Source: Sipunculus nudus (taxonomy: Eukaryota > Annelida > Sipuncula > Golfingiida > Sipunculidae). Taken from it: 64,000 nt of DNA. The notes under the pieces were generated by a model. It worked only from the letters and a program-made list of their open reading frames with translations. It was not told the DNA's origin and made no database searches. The position numbers and the translations under genes are program-made. Of the stretch, positions 12,200 through 25,240 are shown one piece after another. Numbering within the stretch: the stretch's first letter is position 1; every line of letters starts with the position of its first letter. The stretch covers positions 17,660,729 through 17,724,728 of the forward strand of contig CM049314.1 in the NCBI GenBank assembly GCA_026874595.1. The letters run 5' to 3'.

Positions 12200-15100
12200 T
12201 GCAAGTGCCATCTCAGGTAGTATGGTACTTTATCGGTATTACTTTTTTTCCCGCTGGTATTTAATTCTCATTACGCTTGTTACATGTGAAATAAGCAGAG
12301 CTTATACACACAAGTGGCCTCGCGTCTAGATCTCCCAAGTATTAATAAACCCCTCGGTATCACGGCATCACGTTTTGTGAACACGCTCGTTCTTGGCGCG
12401 GTTTAATTGGGGTCCCCGGGCCATTTTGTAAAACTGATCGATTCGTCCCAGGATGAATTAAAGACTTTTATTATAGAAATCGTGTCGTAAGAAGATCGTT
12501 TGCCGTTTTATGAAAGATCTGCTTATCTGCTCTTTTATTTGTGGTTATTCCTCCCGTGTACAGAAAATGCATGTTCTCCTAGTACACATGTATATATACA
12601 AAATGGTTTCTTCTGACCAGAAAATGAAGACAAAATAATATTTCTTGCTGCTATATATATGTTCACATTTTTCATCATTTTAATTACGTTATATACCTTA
12701 AAATTTCTAAATCTGTATCTAAATCGTGGGCCTCTTTTTGAATGTATGACGTATTTTACCAAGATGATTTTGGCTTTCTGCGGCGTATTAAATGGACGAA
12801 ATGGTCGGAGATGGCGCTGGCCTCCGCACGACGTTAGTCCTGGTGATATACAACACAGTAAGGGCGTACCTCTCCGCTGTACTATTTATATTATAAGCCG
12901 AGATGTATCCGTCTGTAATAAGTCGGGGCCGGAAAGGCCAAACATTAAGAGCATTGATCCGCGGGAGTCGGGGACCGCGACGAGCCCGCCCCTCGGGACC
13001 CGTTTGTATAGAATTACTGCCCGGACGACCAGCGTTGTCGCCGGCCGACGGACGCGTGACATTTCGCTAACTCTGCCCGGTTGAGGGGTTACCATGGTAT
13101 TGGTAACAAAGGCTCTGACGGCCCCGGTGCCCCCGGCCAGGTTTTAACGGCTACGTGCGTGACGGTATACGAGTTCACGTGTACTTTTATGATACCCGCG
13201 GGAGGTGCCGCGAGATAGCAAGATTGCCTAAGAAGATAACGCAAACTGAAACCCACCCCGAAGCCGTTGATAAGTGTGGCGTCTTATTTTCATCTTTACA
13301 CACAAGCCCGCGCACATTTGTGTTGCATTTATGTGTGTACTTTTAAGACGCACCTATTTTAAATGCACAAAGAAGGGCCTTTGGACATACTTCAGATGTA
13401 ATGTTAGATATCCTGTTGATGACTATGTAAAAAGGCGTACACCTTGATTGCATCTTTACTTAACAGTTTAGCAAAGTTCACAAAGTTGATAAATTGCACA
13501 TTAAATGGTGGGTCTTCTTGCTGAAATTTGATCTGGCTATATATTTGTCATGCAGGGTGATCACTGCTGACGTGCGGTTGACCCTAGCGTTGGTGTTTTC
13601 TTGCGGGCACAAGGTGGAACGCGATCACCTTTGAACTTTGTCAGCCTTATTGTTAACTAAGGCGTACTCGTATCATTCGATCATATTAGGTAAGATAAAT
13701 CGAAGATTTATATAGTAAGTACTTATCAATCGTAATCGATGTGATTTTTTTTTTTTTTCATATTTATTTTCTCATCTCAGGATATCAATGATTAACGTGG
13801 CCTACTTGCGCAATTTTTTTTCCCTGCTGAACCATTTGGCATTTGATTATGCACCATTTACATATATCTAACTATTGCAGTTGCTCAGGACATTTGTCAA
13901 GTCCAATACTGTGATGTGAGACAGATATTCCAATATTTGACACAAGTATATTACTCATTTACAAGCATTTAAATCCTCTGTATTAAAAGCTGGACTGAGT
14001 ACGGGCCTCACCATATAAGCTATTACGAAGATTAATATTCTCATCATATTCAATGCCATGGATCGGGCCAGATAATCCAACGAGCCTCACATCCGGACAT
14101 ACCGGAGGGGTTTGGTTTTACAGGAGTTCACATTCCCGGCAATGTAGATCGGACGCCCGGAATGAATGCAGCTCCTGTCCGTGGGGACAATTGCCGGTCC
14201 GGGACTTGGCACACCAATGGCTGCAATTGTTTTGTGAAAGCCCGAGACATGCGAGAACACGTGACCCGATTAGGAGTCTCTCCGGAAGTTTAAGTTGTCA
14301 CCAGTTGCCCATGTTGATCAATAAATGTGTTTTATGTGGTTGAATAAGCGAGAGCGGTAAGTTGTGGGTAATTAATGATGCGCCATGGCGAATAAGCCGG
14401 CCATGTAGATATGCCGTCAGTGGATATATAGTGCGCCGGAAGTGTGTAAAAGCATTAGCAAAAGGCGTTCAGAATCCATCTTGTGCAATGTAAACCCTCT
14501 ATATATGCATACAGCCTTGAATGACTATAGATCTTGTTGATTTTTATTGTCGTCACCGTTAAGTGGCTAAATATTGCTGTTATTGACGTATATTAGGTAA
14601 ATATTTTATAGTATACTGCATGGTATATACATACGTATACCTGCGTGGTATCATATATAAAATAGCAGTATTTCATTCACAGTTGGTTTGCCTTGGTGGT
14701 GGTAATGGTGGAGGTATGTAGAAGCGCATATATAGAATTCTCAGTTGACGAATAATTGAACAGTAGAATCGCGTTTGTAACAAAAATATGATCAATATAA
14801 TTTTACCGTTCATAAAAGTGATAACTTTTTATTAAGGGAATGATATGTTCTCAATAAGGGGGTTTTCTATAGACTGATATGAGAGAATGTTACCCTAACA
14901 GTATATAAATTAAAAGATGTCTAAATATTTGGATGTAATTTTTTAAACTTTTAAAATTTTGATACATTAATGAGATTCATCAATTTGGTCCGTCTTTCCT
15001 TTATCAAAGTACCTGCGGTACAATGTTATACAGTTGTACAAAGCGTGCAGGATTAACACACATGCACACTGACACAAATATATACATATACATATATATA

Positions 15101-16889
15101 AGCGGACAATGACAACAAAAGGAAAGTATAAATAATTTGTTTTCTCGATTTGTTTTCAAGGCCCCTGAATCACATTTTGGAAATGATTTGCATGCATTAA
15201 TCTGCTTTCAGTTCTTTAAGAAGTCATGAATCTCCTATTTTGGCGATTGTTCGAACCTATTTTTACTGCTGGGGACAATTTGCGTCTGATCTTGCAGTCC
15301 TTCATGGTTTAGCGCGACTCGCGGCTGTTTTCATGAACACCGCGCCGGCGGCTCGATTCAAGCTCTCAGACACAGTATCGTCGCTGTCGTATATATAGTT
15401 GCAACATATTTTGTACTAAATGTATTATTTTTTTTAGCCCTGAAGTATGCCTGAGTTGGTCGTTATTATTTTAACGGTCTGATAAAGTACAGAGCCAGAA
15501 AGAGTCGATATTTTGGACCTTTGCCATATATCATAACTCTGTCTTTTTCGCTTCAGGTAAAATATTGGTGACTCCATCATTCCTTATTCGATAACTTCTG
15601 TAATATTCCTTCACAGTTACTCTTGTATATTTGGGTAAAATGCGTGTTAACATTCTTCAGCACAATACTGAAGAACGGTGGATAAAAAGAAGGATAAGAG
15701 CGGTGTGTAAATTCTCCCAACAGTTCAGCTATAGACATAACGACGTGGAAGGACGGCGCTGTCGCAGAGCGGTCGGACTCCAGTCTGTTCAGTCTGCTAG
15801 TTAAGCAACGTAAATAGTTTTACTTAATCGAACCATCTTCTCGGCACAAATTAATATGGATGGGACATGGCGTGTAGTAGACTGGTTCCACCACTTATCG
15901 TAACTTAGAATGGTTTTACATAATTACGAAAAAAACATAGTGACGATATTCATTCCTTATTGTTAGCTAATTCATATGGGCTGACCGATAGTGACTGTGG
16001 CCCAGAACACCAGAGTCTCAATACAAAGTGTTGTTGATATGATTGGCTGAGATCAGCGGCGTCGAAATAGTGCTGGCTACCAGTCTGGTCGTGATGTAAA
16101 CATCGTCAGTGGGGACAGGCCGTGGTCCTAAGACGCGGAATTGATTACACAGACACGCCGACAGTCAAGTTGTCGTCACGTATCTTGCTTTGTCAGCGGG
16201 TGTTCTATTTTACTTTTTACCCTGGTTGTTGGTCATGCACCGGGGCCTGTGAGCTATGTTTCTTCGTGAATGCCCCTTTTTCTCCTCCCCGCTTGTGTTA
16301 TTCAAACCATATGCTGACTGGTTAGCGGTTTGGTGTTCCTCCCCTGCTCGCGTGACTGGAGAGGGCCGTGGTACCCTGGAGCTGCCCCGCATGACTTACT
16401 GGGTGCCGGGACGGGACACGTGACCATCAAATGCTGCGAAATCATAAATACGCTGGTTCTTAAAATCATAAATCTAACGGATGTATGTCACGGACACATT
16501 GTGCGATTTATCTAGATTAAAAGTATTCCGTGTTGTATATGCTCATTATGTATATATAAAACCGTCATTATTTGCCAAAAAATATTAATATTGGTTACTG
16601 TGTTGAGCACTTGTAGTGTCTGGAAAGTCCAATATATTAAAAGGCCTGTGTAGCTGGGTAACGATGACGTAACTAATATGTGTGGAACATACGTGCAGGT
16701 ATACGAGTGAAGGCGCAGTCCGTGCCGACTGTAAGCAAAGTGATCGTGTTGAATCTATCTCTGCCGCATGTCAATGTTAACGCGTCTTTTAAAATTGTGA
16801 GTATACATGCACATGAAGTTTATGTAGGACACTTATTGTAAAATCTTCTAAATGTTTTATAATTTCTCAAATATTTTTTTTATATTATA
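12198..16889. other. Unique DNA; GC-rich patches at 12.8-13.15 and 14.05-14.45 kb
   Basis: This 4.7 kb has no long AT array and no recognised transposon, which is unusual for the window. The patch at 12780-13150 is CpG-rich, with frames open on both strands (141 codons plus, 69 minus). The patch at 14050-14450 has balanced composition and homeodomain-like TAAT cores at its edge. Both look like candidate conserved non-coding or regulatory segments. No protein product is recognisable. Confidence 0.4.
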
Positions 16890-18754
16890 AGCTCAGCAGA
16901 CTATAAGTCATCTGAGCTATAGTCGTGGTCCTTTGTCCGTCGTCCGTCCGTCCGTTAACAGGGCACGTTTTGAAATTGTTGGACCTATGAATCCAAAATT
17001 ATGCATACAGTTATTTGTCCCCAAAATCTCCTATCATATATACCGAAAATTGGGTCACTATGACTTTTTTTTATAAAAAAAAAGCCATTGTTACATTTCA
17101 AGGCTGCCTTATATCAAAACCACTGGTCTGTTTTTTATTATATTTAGAATTCTTATTCTTCCATACATTTTCTATTAACATACCAAAAATTAGGTCAGTA
17201 TTGAGTATTGTTTTGAAGTTATGGGTCCAAATATAATGCAATTTTTTAAAACTCAGGAAATATATTTACTCACTTAACATGAGAATTGCTGAAATTGGAG
17301 ACTTTTTTTCAGGGATATAACTTAATTAAATCAAGATTCAATTGTTAACCCAAAATTAGATCTGAATTTTGCAAATTTTTTTAAGTTATTAGCATAAATA
17401 AAAAATCAATACCTTAAATTTTGTCCAAATTTGGCTAGAATAAGTTTTTCCCCTGTAAGCACTGTTGATTTAATTTTCAAATCATATATACATAAGGATT
17501 TAATCTTTTAAAATCCGAAATTTCAAAGGAATTGATTGAAAAGAGAAGCTTTTATTCAAGTTTTCATTCACCATGTCAAGTGTTGTTTACATCAGGCCCA
17601 CCTAGTAGTACAGCCCTCACTTGTATTATGTAACCCTCTCCAGGCAGCTTGCCTTGGCTCAGCTTGGCCACTACTAGCAGGCTTCCCCTCTGCCCTGCAC
17701 TCCCCCTCCCCTCTTCCAGCTGGTGCATAAACTAGATGAATGTTATAATATTCTGTATTTGATTCATTCTTATTCTAGGCTGTGCTACATTTTAGATTTT
17801 GTATTGTACCACCAGGGTTACAATGATTAAAGTGCACATTTAATTGTGTCCACAAAGTGGTGTATCGCTATATGAAAGTGTGAATGTTCATTAGATAAGT
17901 GATTCTTTACTTCAGAAGAGTAAAAACTTCACCAGGTGTGAAATTGACTATTAATTCCAGTAAAAAATTATAGCTGAGATAGTTTTTAGCACAATGATGT
18001 TGTTTGTCCCTCATTCAACTAACAGTGTGTATACTTTATTTGAAAAGATGGTTTTATTTTATCAGATTTACTGAATCTTTTATATCGGGGAATAAAATTA
18101 AGCATGTACTGAAAGCCCCTAATATACAAAACTTTTTAATAGTGATTCAAGGAATAACCTTGAAGATGCCATGTTGTGGCATTATTTTCTTTTAAATTCA
18201 GTTTAAACATTTGTGATCAAAAATAATAAAATATGTGTATGCATAATATGACCCGATATGAGCTACACTCTGGATCAATAATGATTGCAACTTAGAATTC
18301 TGATATTTTAACTTATATTTTCAGATTTTTTTATTACAAATTTATAAAACTTGTAAGTAAAAAAAAAAGAATCTGATAAAAACTGTTAAAGGAAAAAGTT
18401 GATATGCTAAAAAAATAGGCTTATATATAAACCTAAATGCATTATACCCTTAATTGAAAGTGAAATAAAGGTATTAGTACATTCTGTCCACTTGCCTGTC
18501 TATCTGTAAATGTTTCATATGCATCACAGTATCTCAAAACTTTTACTGTTTTTCTTCATTACAATCTTGTCAGAGTATTAGTTTTGCAATCATATATTTA
18601 GAACTTTAATATAACCAAGTAGGAGGGTTCCTTTCCTCTTAGCTTCTCATATGCTTGTATATATGAAAAACCTTACAATAGAATATTTTGCATATTTTGC
18701 ATTTGCAAAAATTTCAAACTTCAGCTGAGCGCCGTGACCCATGGGTCCCTTGTG
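16890..18754 (+). mobile_element. Hairpin-capped repeat family, copy 1 (monomer)
   Basis: The left end is a 29-bp hairpin (16890-16918): AGCTCAGCAGACT pairs with AGTCATCTGAGCT across a short loop, with one mismatch. A short GTCC-rich array follows (about 16934-16955), then a body starting GGCACGTTTTGAAA. The right end (18721-18754) carries CAGCTGAGCGCC, the 12-bp palindrome GACCCATGGGTC and then CCTTGTG. GCTCAGC near the left end and GCTGAGC near the right end are inverted subterminal repeats. The body aligns with the second unit of copy 2, so this copy is a monomer. Its 3' kilobase is AT-rich and not obviously shared. No coding capacity, so it is non-autonomous. Confidence 0.8.
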
Positions 18755-18880
18755 TTTTACGTGTCACGATAAACAGTATTTTCCCTCAACAATGCATCAA
18801 GTCAATGTAGTCCAAAATAAAGCTTCTGTGTTTTACACATTGCATGCTTTTAAAATCAAACATTTAAACTATATGTATGT

Positions 18881-18912
18881 ATATATATATTTATATATAT
18901 ATATATATATAC

Positions 18913-18952
<40 letters not shown>
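18881..18952. repeat. Interrupted (AT)n with (CATA) units
   Basis: AT and TATATA runs are interrupted by ACACATACATACAT in the middle. Confidence 0.9.
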
Positions 18953-18957
<5 letters not shown>

Positions 18958-19020
18958 AGAGACATATAACAACCGAATTTCACAATTACGGCCAGAAAGG
19001 CAGTGCAAGCCATTATGAAA

Positions 19021-19129
<109 letters not shown>

Positions 19130-19727
19130 AACTCTGAAGTTAGCTTTTAGATATTTATATATATATTTTTATATATTGTCGCATTGTCGGTTGTACCAAC
19201 ATGTGCATATCCTGTATACCCTCGCTGTAAGTCATGTGCGTCCTTTTTCATTGTCGGGACGGCAGCCCCCACTGTCTGGAAATCAGTATATTTTTCTACT
19301 TCGGTGAATTTCTATTTTCTATGTCAGTACATTTATATAAATATTCGCTTCCCGTATCAAAACCGCACCTCTCTCTCTCTTTTCCTTGCACCCTATTTCA
19401 CACACAAACACAAATATAAAATGTGTGATATTTTCTTTTATGTGTGTGCCTGTCTTAGTGTGTTTGTCTGTGAATCCTGTTGCGGCGTATTAAATTACCT
19501 GATGTTGCGTGCTTTTTTCACCTGTTGAGGCACACCTCCTGTTATTGAGTATACTATACGCTGGATTGGCTAAAACTATACTCAACAGCGCTCGAGAGTA
19601 CCGAACATCGCATTTCCTTTTTTTGTGGTGTACCTCAAGGTAGGCATCAGGATTTCTTTGATATTATATATCAGGTGTACGCCATAATCAGGACATGTAT
19701 GAGTGTTTGCGCGTGTATTTGTATGTG

Positions 19728-19730
<3 letters not shown>
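19130..19730. other. Unique AT-rich sequence, no gene seen
   Basis: Open frames of 61-114 codons occur in the T/C-rich part, but they lack recognisable protein features. Confidence 0.4.

Positions 19731-19784
<54 letters not shown>
19731..19784. repeat. (AT)n array
   Basis: Pure AT run of about 54 bp. Confidence 0.95.
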
Positions 19785-19789
<5 letters not shown>

Positions 19790-20495
19790 CCTGAATGATA
19801 GACCTGATACGCGTGTGACTGCATCCACATTGCCATCTCATTCCCGCCCTCGCCTCACGCGCTGCACACGTGATCATTTCACTGGGATTTAGTATGCCTG
19901 CATGTTTAGGAATTCAATTCAATGGGGATGATGTTTATGTATGTATATATTTTAATTATTTTAATAGAGCAAACCAACTGTGTAATAGCGTTTTATTTCT
20001 TACATCAGTGCTCGCATGTCATTGATTTATTACGTCCTACCGCAGTCAGAGTAATGGACCACGTTCGGATCAGGTGGCCATAAATGTATATAGTACATAA
20101 ACTATTTATTTAATATCAAATGACTCGTACACGAGTAGGTTAAGCAGGTTTTAATATGTCTTTATTTCCTCTTGCTTGCCTTTGGGAACTTTTTTTGGTT
20201 AACTAATGGATGAAGCTGAAAAGTTGGGAGAATTGGTGCAGGACTCTTGCAGGTATACAGCGGACGACAAACGGACTCCAATTATTGACGAAAGAGTCCC
20301 GCAGACCCGCGGAAACTGTATCGCGTTTCCGCTAGGATTCGTGATATAATCAGCCCCGCTTGAGGTTGCGTGGAGGGAAGGACGCGCTCGATCAATATTT
20401 GATGGCAGGCCCACAGCCAATGTAGTTTTATATGGCTCTCGTCGGGGCTGGCGTCTCCATAAGCTCTTATGTCCTCGTCCTCTCTGTCTTTGCAG
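19785..20495. other. Unique sequence upstream of an exon-like segment
   Basis: No gene recognised. From about 20200 the composition becomes GC-richer; a 120-codon minus-strand frame spans 20199-20561 but has no recognisable family. The last 30 bp are pyrimidine-rich and end TTTGCAG. Confidence 0.4.
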
Positions 20496-20563
20496 ATGCA
20501 TGGCGGGAACGAAGCGGGCGCTAGACCGGAAGCGATCGTGTCGTCTGCCCAATCTCCACATAG
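20496..20563 (+). CDS. Possible 68-bp exon (unidentified)
   Basis: A pyrimidine tract, CCTCTCTGTCTTTGCAG, ends at 20495 and would be a good 3' splice site. A GTCAGT at 20564 could serve as a 5' splice site, although GTRAGT is the usual form. The 68 bp between are GC-rich compared with the flanks and open in two frames. One reads MHGGNEAGARPEAI and onward. The other has ATGGCGG in good start context at 20500 and reads MAGTKRALDRKRS and onward. The third frame is closed. I recognise neither peptide. The length leaves a phase of 2, so it would need a partner exon not visible here. It may equally be a chance combination in a GC-rich patch. Confidence 0.25.
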
Positions 20564-21246
20564 GTCAGTATTAATACAATTTTACTTTTCACTAACATTA
20601 TTCTTAAACATATACATTGACCATTTAAGTAAAGGGGGCTACCTTGTTACGATTAATCTTGATAACTAAAAAGATTTAGTCAATTGCTGCTTAGCCCCTT
20701 AATTTGGTTAGGCGATAGGACTTCAGAAAAATGTACTTTACTACCTTTTTTGTACAGAAAGAAACACTCTTGTGTTTTTCCGAATGGGTTTTGTAAATTT
20801 TCGCACGCACCTAGCTGTGGGCGTTTTTCTTTTAGACCGCGTGAATGTTGGTATTACCCCTTCTTCTATGCCAAAAAGGAAGTGGGTATTTGCGTGCCAA
20901 GACAGAATAGAACAACCCTTGTTTATTTAGTTCGATAAATGGCAGAAAGTAACCCGCCCGCTTGGGCAGAGAGACGATAAGAATTAGGGAGAGTATGGCG
21001 TACCCGCAACGGTACCGTGCACGGTGACTCCGAGGTATAACTGCATGTACGGCGCGTCACGATTCGTAACGTTATGTGATATACGATACGCGGTACACAA
21101 GTGACTGGGTTCTCATAGACATAATTGCCTTTGTATAGTGCAAGATGGGCCCATCTACTTATATATGCTGTCCGTAACGTTTTGTGACATACGATCCCCC
21201 ATTCAGCCTGGCGGCATGTATCTTATTAAGGTTAGACTCAGCGGGG
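20564..21246. other. Unique sequence, no gene seen
   Basis: An 84-codon plus-strand frame (20684-20938) has no recognisable features. The sequence from 20990 to 21080 is rich in CpG and GTACGG/GGTACCG-type motifs. Confidence 0.4.
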
Positions 21247-21265
21247 ATATATATATGTATAAATA

Positions 21266-21310
<45 letters not shown>
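21247..21310. repeat. (AT)n array, interrupted
   Basis: AT units interrupted by GTATAAATAA near the left side. Confidence 0.9.
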
Positions 21311-21313
<3 letters not shown>

Positions 21314-22080
21314 AAATAGACATACCTACAAAAATACATATATCATTGTGTTGCATTTTAAATTTCCAAATTATAATTTTCGTGCTTCTTAAAAGCTGTG
21401 TCGTCAGACGAAAAATATACATACAGGTAAGTCTGTATAAAGCGTGGTTTAATATATAACTTGAATAGCGTTATAATTCATGTTTTTAGGGGGGTAAGGC
21501 ATTTACTTGTATTACCGAAATACTCAATGTGTTGCTCTCTACTATACGGAACTTAACCGATCAAGATAACATTTATCCAAGATTAGTGTGTTTTTCTTAT
21601 AAGTTTGTTTATTCAGACCATCCCATGAATTAACATATATTTTTTCACAACAATATTTGAAACATTATATTTGAGAATATTCAAACAACGTGCTTATCAA
21701 CTAAATTGACCAACCTAATTTTCAATCAAATAATATACAGAATAAAACAAAAAATATATATATATTTACAAGAATCTTTGTCGCGACGAAGGAAAATTAA
21801 TTGCGTGCTACAAGCTAGAACAGACCAAAGGGATGCACAGGGGTTTTATCATCTTATCCGAAGGGTGATATTACAAATAGACAGCCTGACTTAATTTGAT
21901 TTATCGTGGAAATGTAGGGATGTCAGAACGTTTGTATCAAGCTCAGTCAATTTAATCTAATAAAATGATACATATTTGTTTCTATGTGAAAGACTACAGC
22001 ATCATATAAACGACTTGTAGCAGTTATTTCTTAACCAGAAATGAAGAAATCTTTACATCTGTATGTTCATACATAGAAAA
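21311..22080. other. Unique AT-rich sequence, no gene seen
   Basis: No repeat boundaries or coding signals recognised. Confidence 0.4.
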
Positions 22081-22200
22081 CACAAACCGGTTCAAAACAT
22101 AAAAATCTCCCACAACACCTCCAAAACACAGACATACAACTATAACACTTCCACTTACCAAACATCCACTACCAAACACAACCCCTACCATAACACTGAA
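22081..22200. other. Strand-asymmetric A/C-rich, G-poor tract
   Basis: About 120 bp that is almost only A, C and some T on the plus strand, with only a few G. The complement is G/T-rich, which opens a 61-codon minus-strand frame full of G, V and F. The frame is a compositional effect. The tract is flanked by ordinary AT-rich DNA. Confidence 0.7.
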
Positions 22201-22211
22201 TACTGCCATCG

Positions 22212-22239
22212 TTTTATATTTTATATTTTATATTTTATA
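22212..22239. repeat. (TTTTATA)4 heptanucleotide repeat
   Basis: Four near-perfect copies of TTTTATA in direct tandem. Confidence 0.9.
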
Positions 22240-22792
22240 CTAGAAATATTAGGGAGAGAGTCAAGATAAGCTTTAAGTAGCTAGCACTTAATCCCATTGA
22301 TGTCTGTACCATAAGATATGTGCATATTCAATAAAATATCTCAAACAAATTTCTTAACCTCGGAATGCCAGATTATATTTTGTTTTATTATATGATAACA
22401 TATACTGATATAATGACGCCATCAACATGGACGGGCAGGTTTCTTAACACTATGTGCTTCTGCTGGTCATATCTTTTTAATACGGGAAGATATTTAGCTC
22501 CCCTATATATATGGCTATAGAAACTGAAGAAGGCCGGGTTTTCTCTTATTCCCAAATACACATGTATGTACATGGTATACTTGCGGTAACCCTTAATTCC
22601 GCCATCCGACTATAGATACACCTTTGTTTTGGTCTGTTCCGACTTGCGCCATGTGGCTTCAGGCTATATATATCGGATTATATACATCTATCTCGGGAGG
22701 GAGTTTGACGGCAATTGGATCCTTATCGGCACATGCAGGAGAGGCCGAGATCACGCGCGGCTCAACCCCACTAAGGTTACAAGATTCTAGTA
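22240..22792. other. Unique sequence, no gene seen
   Basis: Nothing recognised. 22700-22790 is somewhat GC-richer. Confidence 0.4.

Positions 22793-22839
<47 letters not shown>
22793..22839. repeat. (AT)n array
   Basis: AT run of about 47 bp with a GTA interruption near the start. Confidence 0.95.
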
Positions 22840-23168
22840 TATTTTTCTAGATTTTGTTGGGCGCAACTGACATGAAGCCGCTTATATATATAATGTATTG
22901 TTTGTATGTCGAAGTTAATTAACAGTCACAAATATATAGGAAAATACATGTCATGCTAATTTCAATGTTATTCATTGTTAAATCGACGTTCTCCAAATAA
23001 ATTACATTTATACCTGTATCAGAAGCTCGCAAATATGAATCTCATTTCAGCGAAAGCCGTTTATCGGTAGAGGAACGCATTTGTTCACTCATGCAGCCGT
23101 AAATCACAGACCTGTATATACCTGGGATATGTACCTCGCATACTAGTATATTTTTTTTCATCTAAATG

Positions 23169-23170
<2 letters not shown>

Positions 23171-23222
<52 letters not shown>
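23171..23222. repeat. (AT)n array
   Basis: Pure AT run of about 52 bp. Confidence 0.95.
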
Positions 23223-23224
<2 letters not shown>

Positions 23225-24161
23225 GTTCACGGATTGTAAAACGTCCCTAATTGACCTGCTCTAATTGCATGTTCACGTATACGCTTGTACGTAGGATTGG
23301 GCCTTTTTCAGCGCGAGGTCGTCACGCATGATTCTGGTCGGGTTCCCACAGGTACAAGTACATGTATGTACATGCATTAAGCCCCCAGAATCAGTCCAGT
23401 ACATGTTTTATACCATGCGACCACGTGACCTTAAATTCCTTAAGTCCATGTATTTGCACCAAACAAGAAGCTTATAAATACTTATGTTTTATATTTGTGC
23501 TTTAATATAAATGGAAATTATCGGAGGACACTAACTTCCCGGTGTATCATCACCGACCTTCCCTGACCCGCTGGAACACGCTAAATGACTGCTATATGTC
23601 TACACATATGGCCCTATAGTACGTCTGTAATCATGACGTGTGAAAATAAATATCGGAGAGAGTGGCGTCCCTTGCCTTTCCGACAATGCCTATAGTTAAC
23701 CGGAGACGAAGAACGTTTAGTTATCAAGATCATTTATTACATTTATTTCTTGGTCATAAAAAACGCGAAACCAGTCATTACATCTCCCATATAAGTTACC
23801 AATGTCTTACATTGTAACGGCCGGTATTACGCGACAAGGTGTGTCGGTTTCATTTTGACTAAGTGCACAGTCCGTTTCTGTCGGACTCTTCTGCATCGCC
23901 GCAGGCAGATTAACTCTATATAGGGAGCATTTAAGTAACAACGGCTTGGAGGTTGTTGTGTGGGTGAGGGGTCGGTAAACAACCTCCGGTATGTAACGTC
24001 GTCAAATATACACAGAGGCCGTATAGCGGCAGTCTGCAAACACACGCACGTGCACTTTTAAAGGGAAAAATCCTTTAATGCTGTAAATTATTTCCACAAT
24101 GGCAAAGTGCACTCTGGCAATTAAAACACCTCTCCCCCTCGCCCGAGATATATGTATGATA
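23223..24161. other. Unique sequence, no gene seen
   Basis: Moderately complex DNA with short palindromic GTACATGTA-like words at 23350-23410. No coding or RNA gene signal is supported. Confidence 0.4.
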
Positions 24162-24592
24162 TACAGTACAACACGAAGTTATAAAATACAGTACAACGCG
24201 AAGTAATACAATACAGTACAACACAAAGTAATAATACAGTACAACATGAAGTAATACAATACAGTATACAACACAAAGTAATAATACAGTACAACATGAA
24301 GTAATACAGTACAGTACAGCACGAAGTAATACAGTACTGTATACTCCACGAAATAGTAAAATACAATACAACACGAAGTACTGTATTACAGTACAACACG
24401 AAGTAATACAATACAGTACAACACAAAGTAATAATACAGTACAACATGAAGTAATACAGTACAGTACAGCACGAAGTAATAGAGTACTGTATACTCCACG
24501 AAATAGTAAAATACAATACAACACGAAGTATTGTATTACAGTACAACAAGAAGTAATACAATACAACACAAAATAATTAACTACAGTACAAC
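24162..24592. repeat. Satellite: ACAGTACAACACGAAGTAAT units in a 150-bp higher-order repeat
   Basis: Short units of about 20-26 bp (ACAGTACAACACGAAGTAAT and variants) form a higher-order repeat. The segment starting GTAATACAGTACAGTACAGC occurs at 24301 and again at 24451, exactly 150 bp apart, and each copy continues into the same distinctive TATACTCCACGAAATAG. Because 150 is a multiple of three, two minus-strand frames stay open for 146 and 164 codons and show a 50-residue period. I take these frames as by-products. Confidence 0.9.
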
Positions 24593-25182
24593 GTGCACGG
24601 AATAATACAAACTAATTCTATATACAACATGGAGTAATGCAATAGAATGTAACATAATCATCCTTCTGGCCTCCTGAATGTGAAAGTGCCGGCGTTTGAT
24701 TTTCTCTGGTATTTTGCTCAACATGTATAGATATCGTAGAGGTAAATATCAGTATTAGCATTTTGTATATAAATCATTAATCAATTTGAGCTAGCGGATC
24801 ACATGCCCGGCTTGGCGCGGCTCCCCGCGCTCAGTGAATGGTACAACCTGCGGGATTTTAATTGACACGACACAGATGAGAAAAGCCGTCATCATCCGGC
24901 GGCCGATCGATTGAAAATAAAGACCATTACCTGATAGCGGTTATGGCTGTGCTATACAGCAGCGAGGTTTTTATACCGTGATTACTCGCGCCGCTTTATA
25001 GTGTGTATAGATTAGGCCGCAGCGCATACGTTCATTGTTATACTATATCAACGCCGTGACGCCTCCCTGAAGGCTAGCGGTTTCTGCGTAGGTTTATGGG
25101 CAGTTTTTTTTTCATAATTTATTTGATTCGTTTCTTAATCTAAGCAAGACTTTGCCATTCATCAATTAATATGTTCCATTCA

Positions 25183-25184
<2 letters not shown>
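24593..25184. other. Unique sequence with GC-richer middle
   Basis: Positions 24790-25090 are CpG-containing and non-repetitive. No gene recognised. Confidence 0.4.
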
Positions 25185-25233
<49 letters not shown>

Positions 25234-25240
25234 ATATATT
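25185..25240. repeat. (AT)n array, interrupted
   Basis: AT units with one TTTATA interruption. Confidence 0.95.

Noticed and set aside
12659-13084. 141-codon plus-strand frame
   Set aside because: The first third is AT-driven hydrophobic sequence and the rest sits in a GC-rich patch open on the opposite strand too; no domain recognised.
15750-15800. tRNA-like or SINE A-box (GTCGCAGAGCGGTCGGACTCC)
   Set aside because: No matching T-arm or acceptor stem could be laid out downstream.
24075-24569. Minus-strand frames of 164 and 146 codons with a 50-residue repeat
   Set aside because: They follow from a 150-bp satellite period and occur in two frames of the same strand at once, which argues against selection on a protein.
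24162-24592. CRISPR array
   Set aside because: There are no unique spacers between repeats and the setting is an animal genome.
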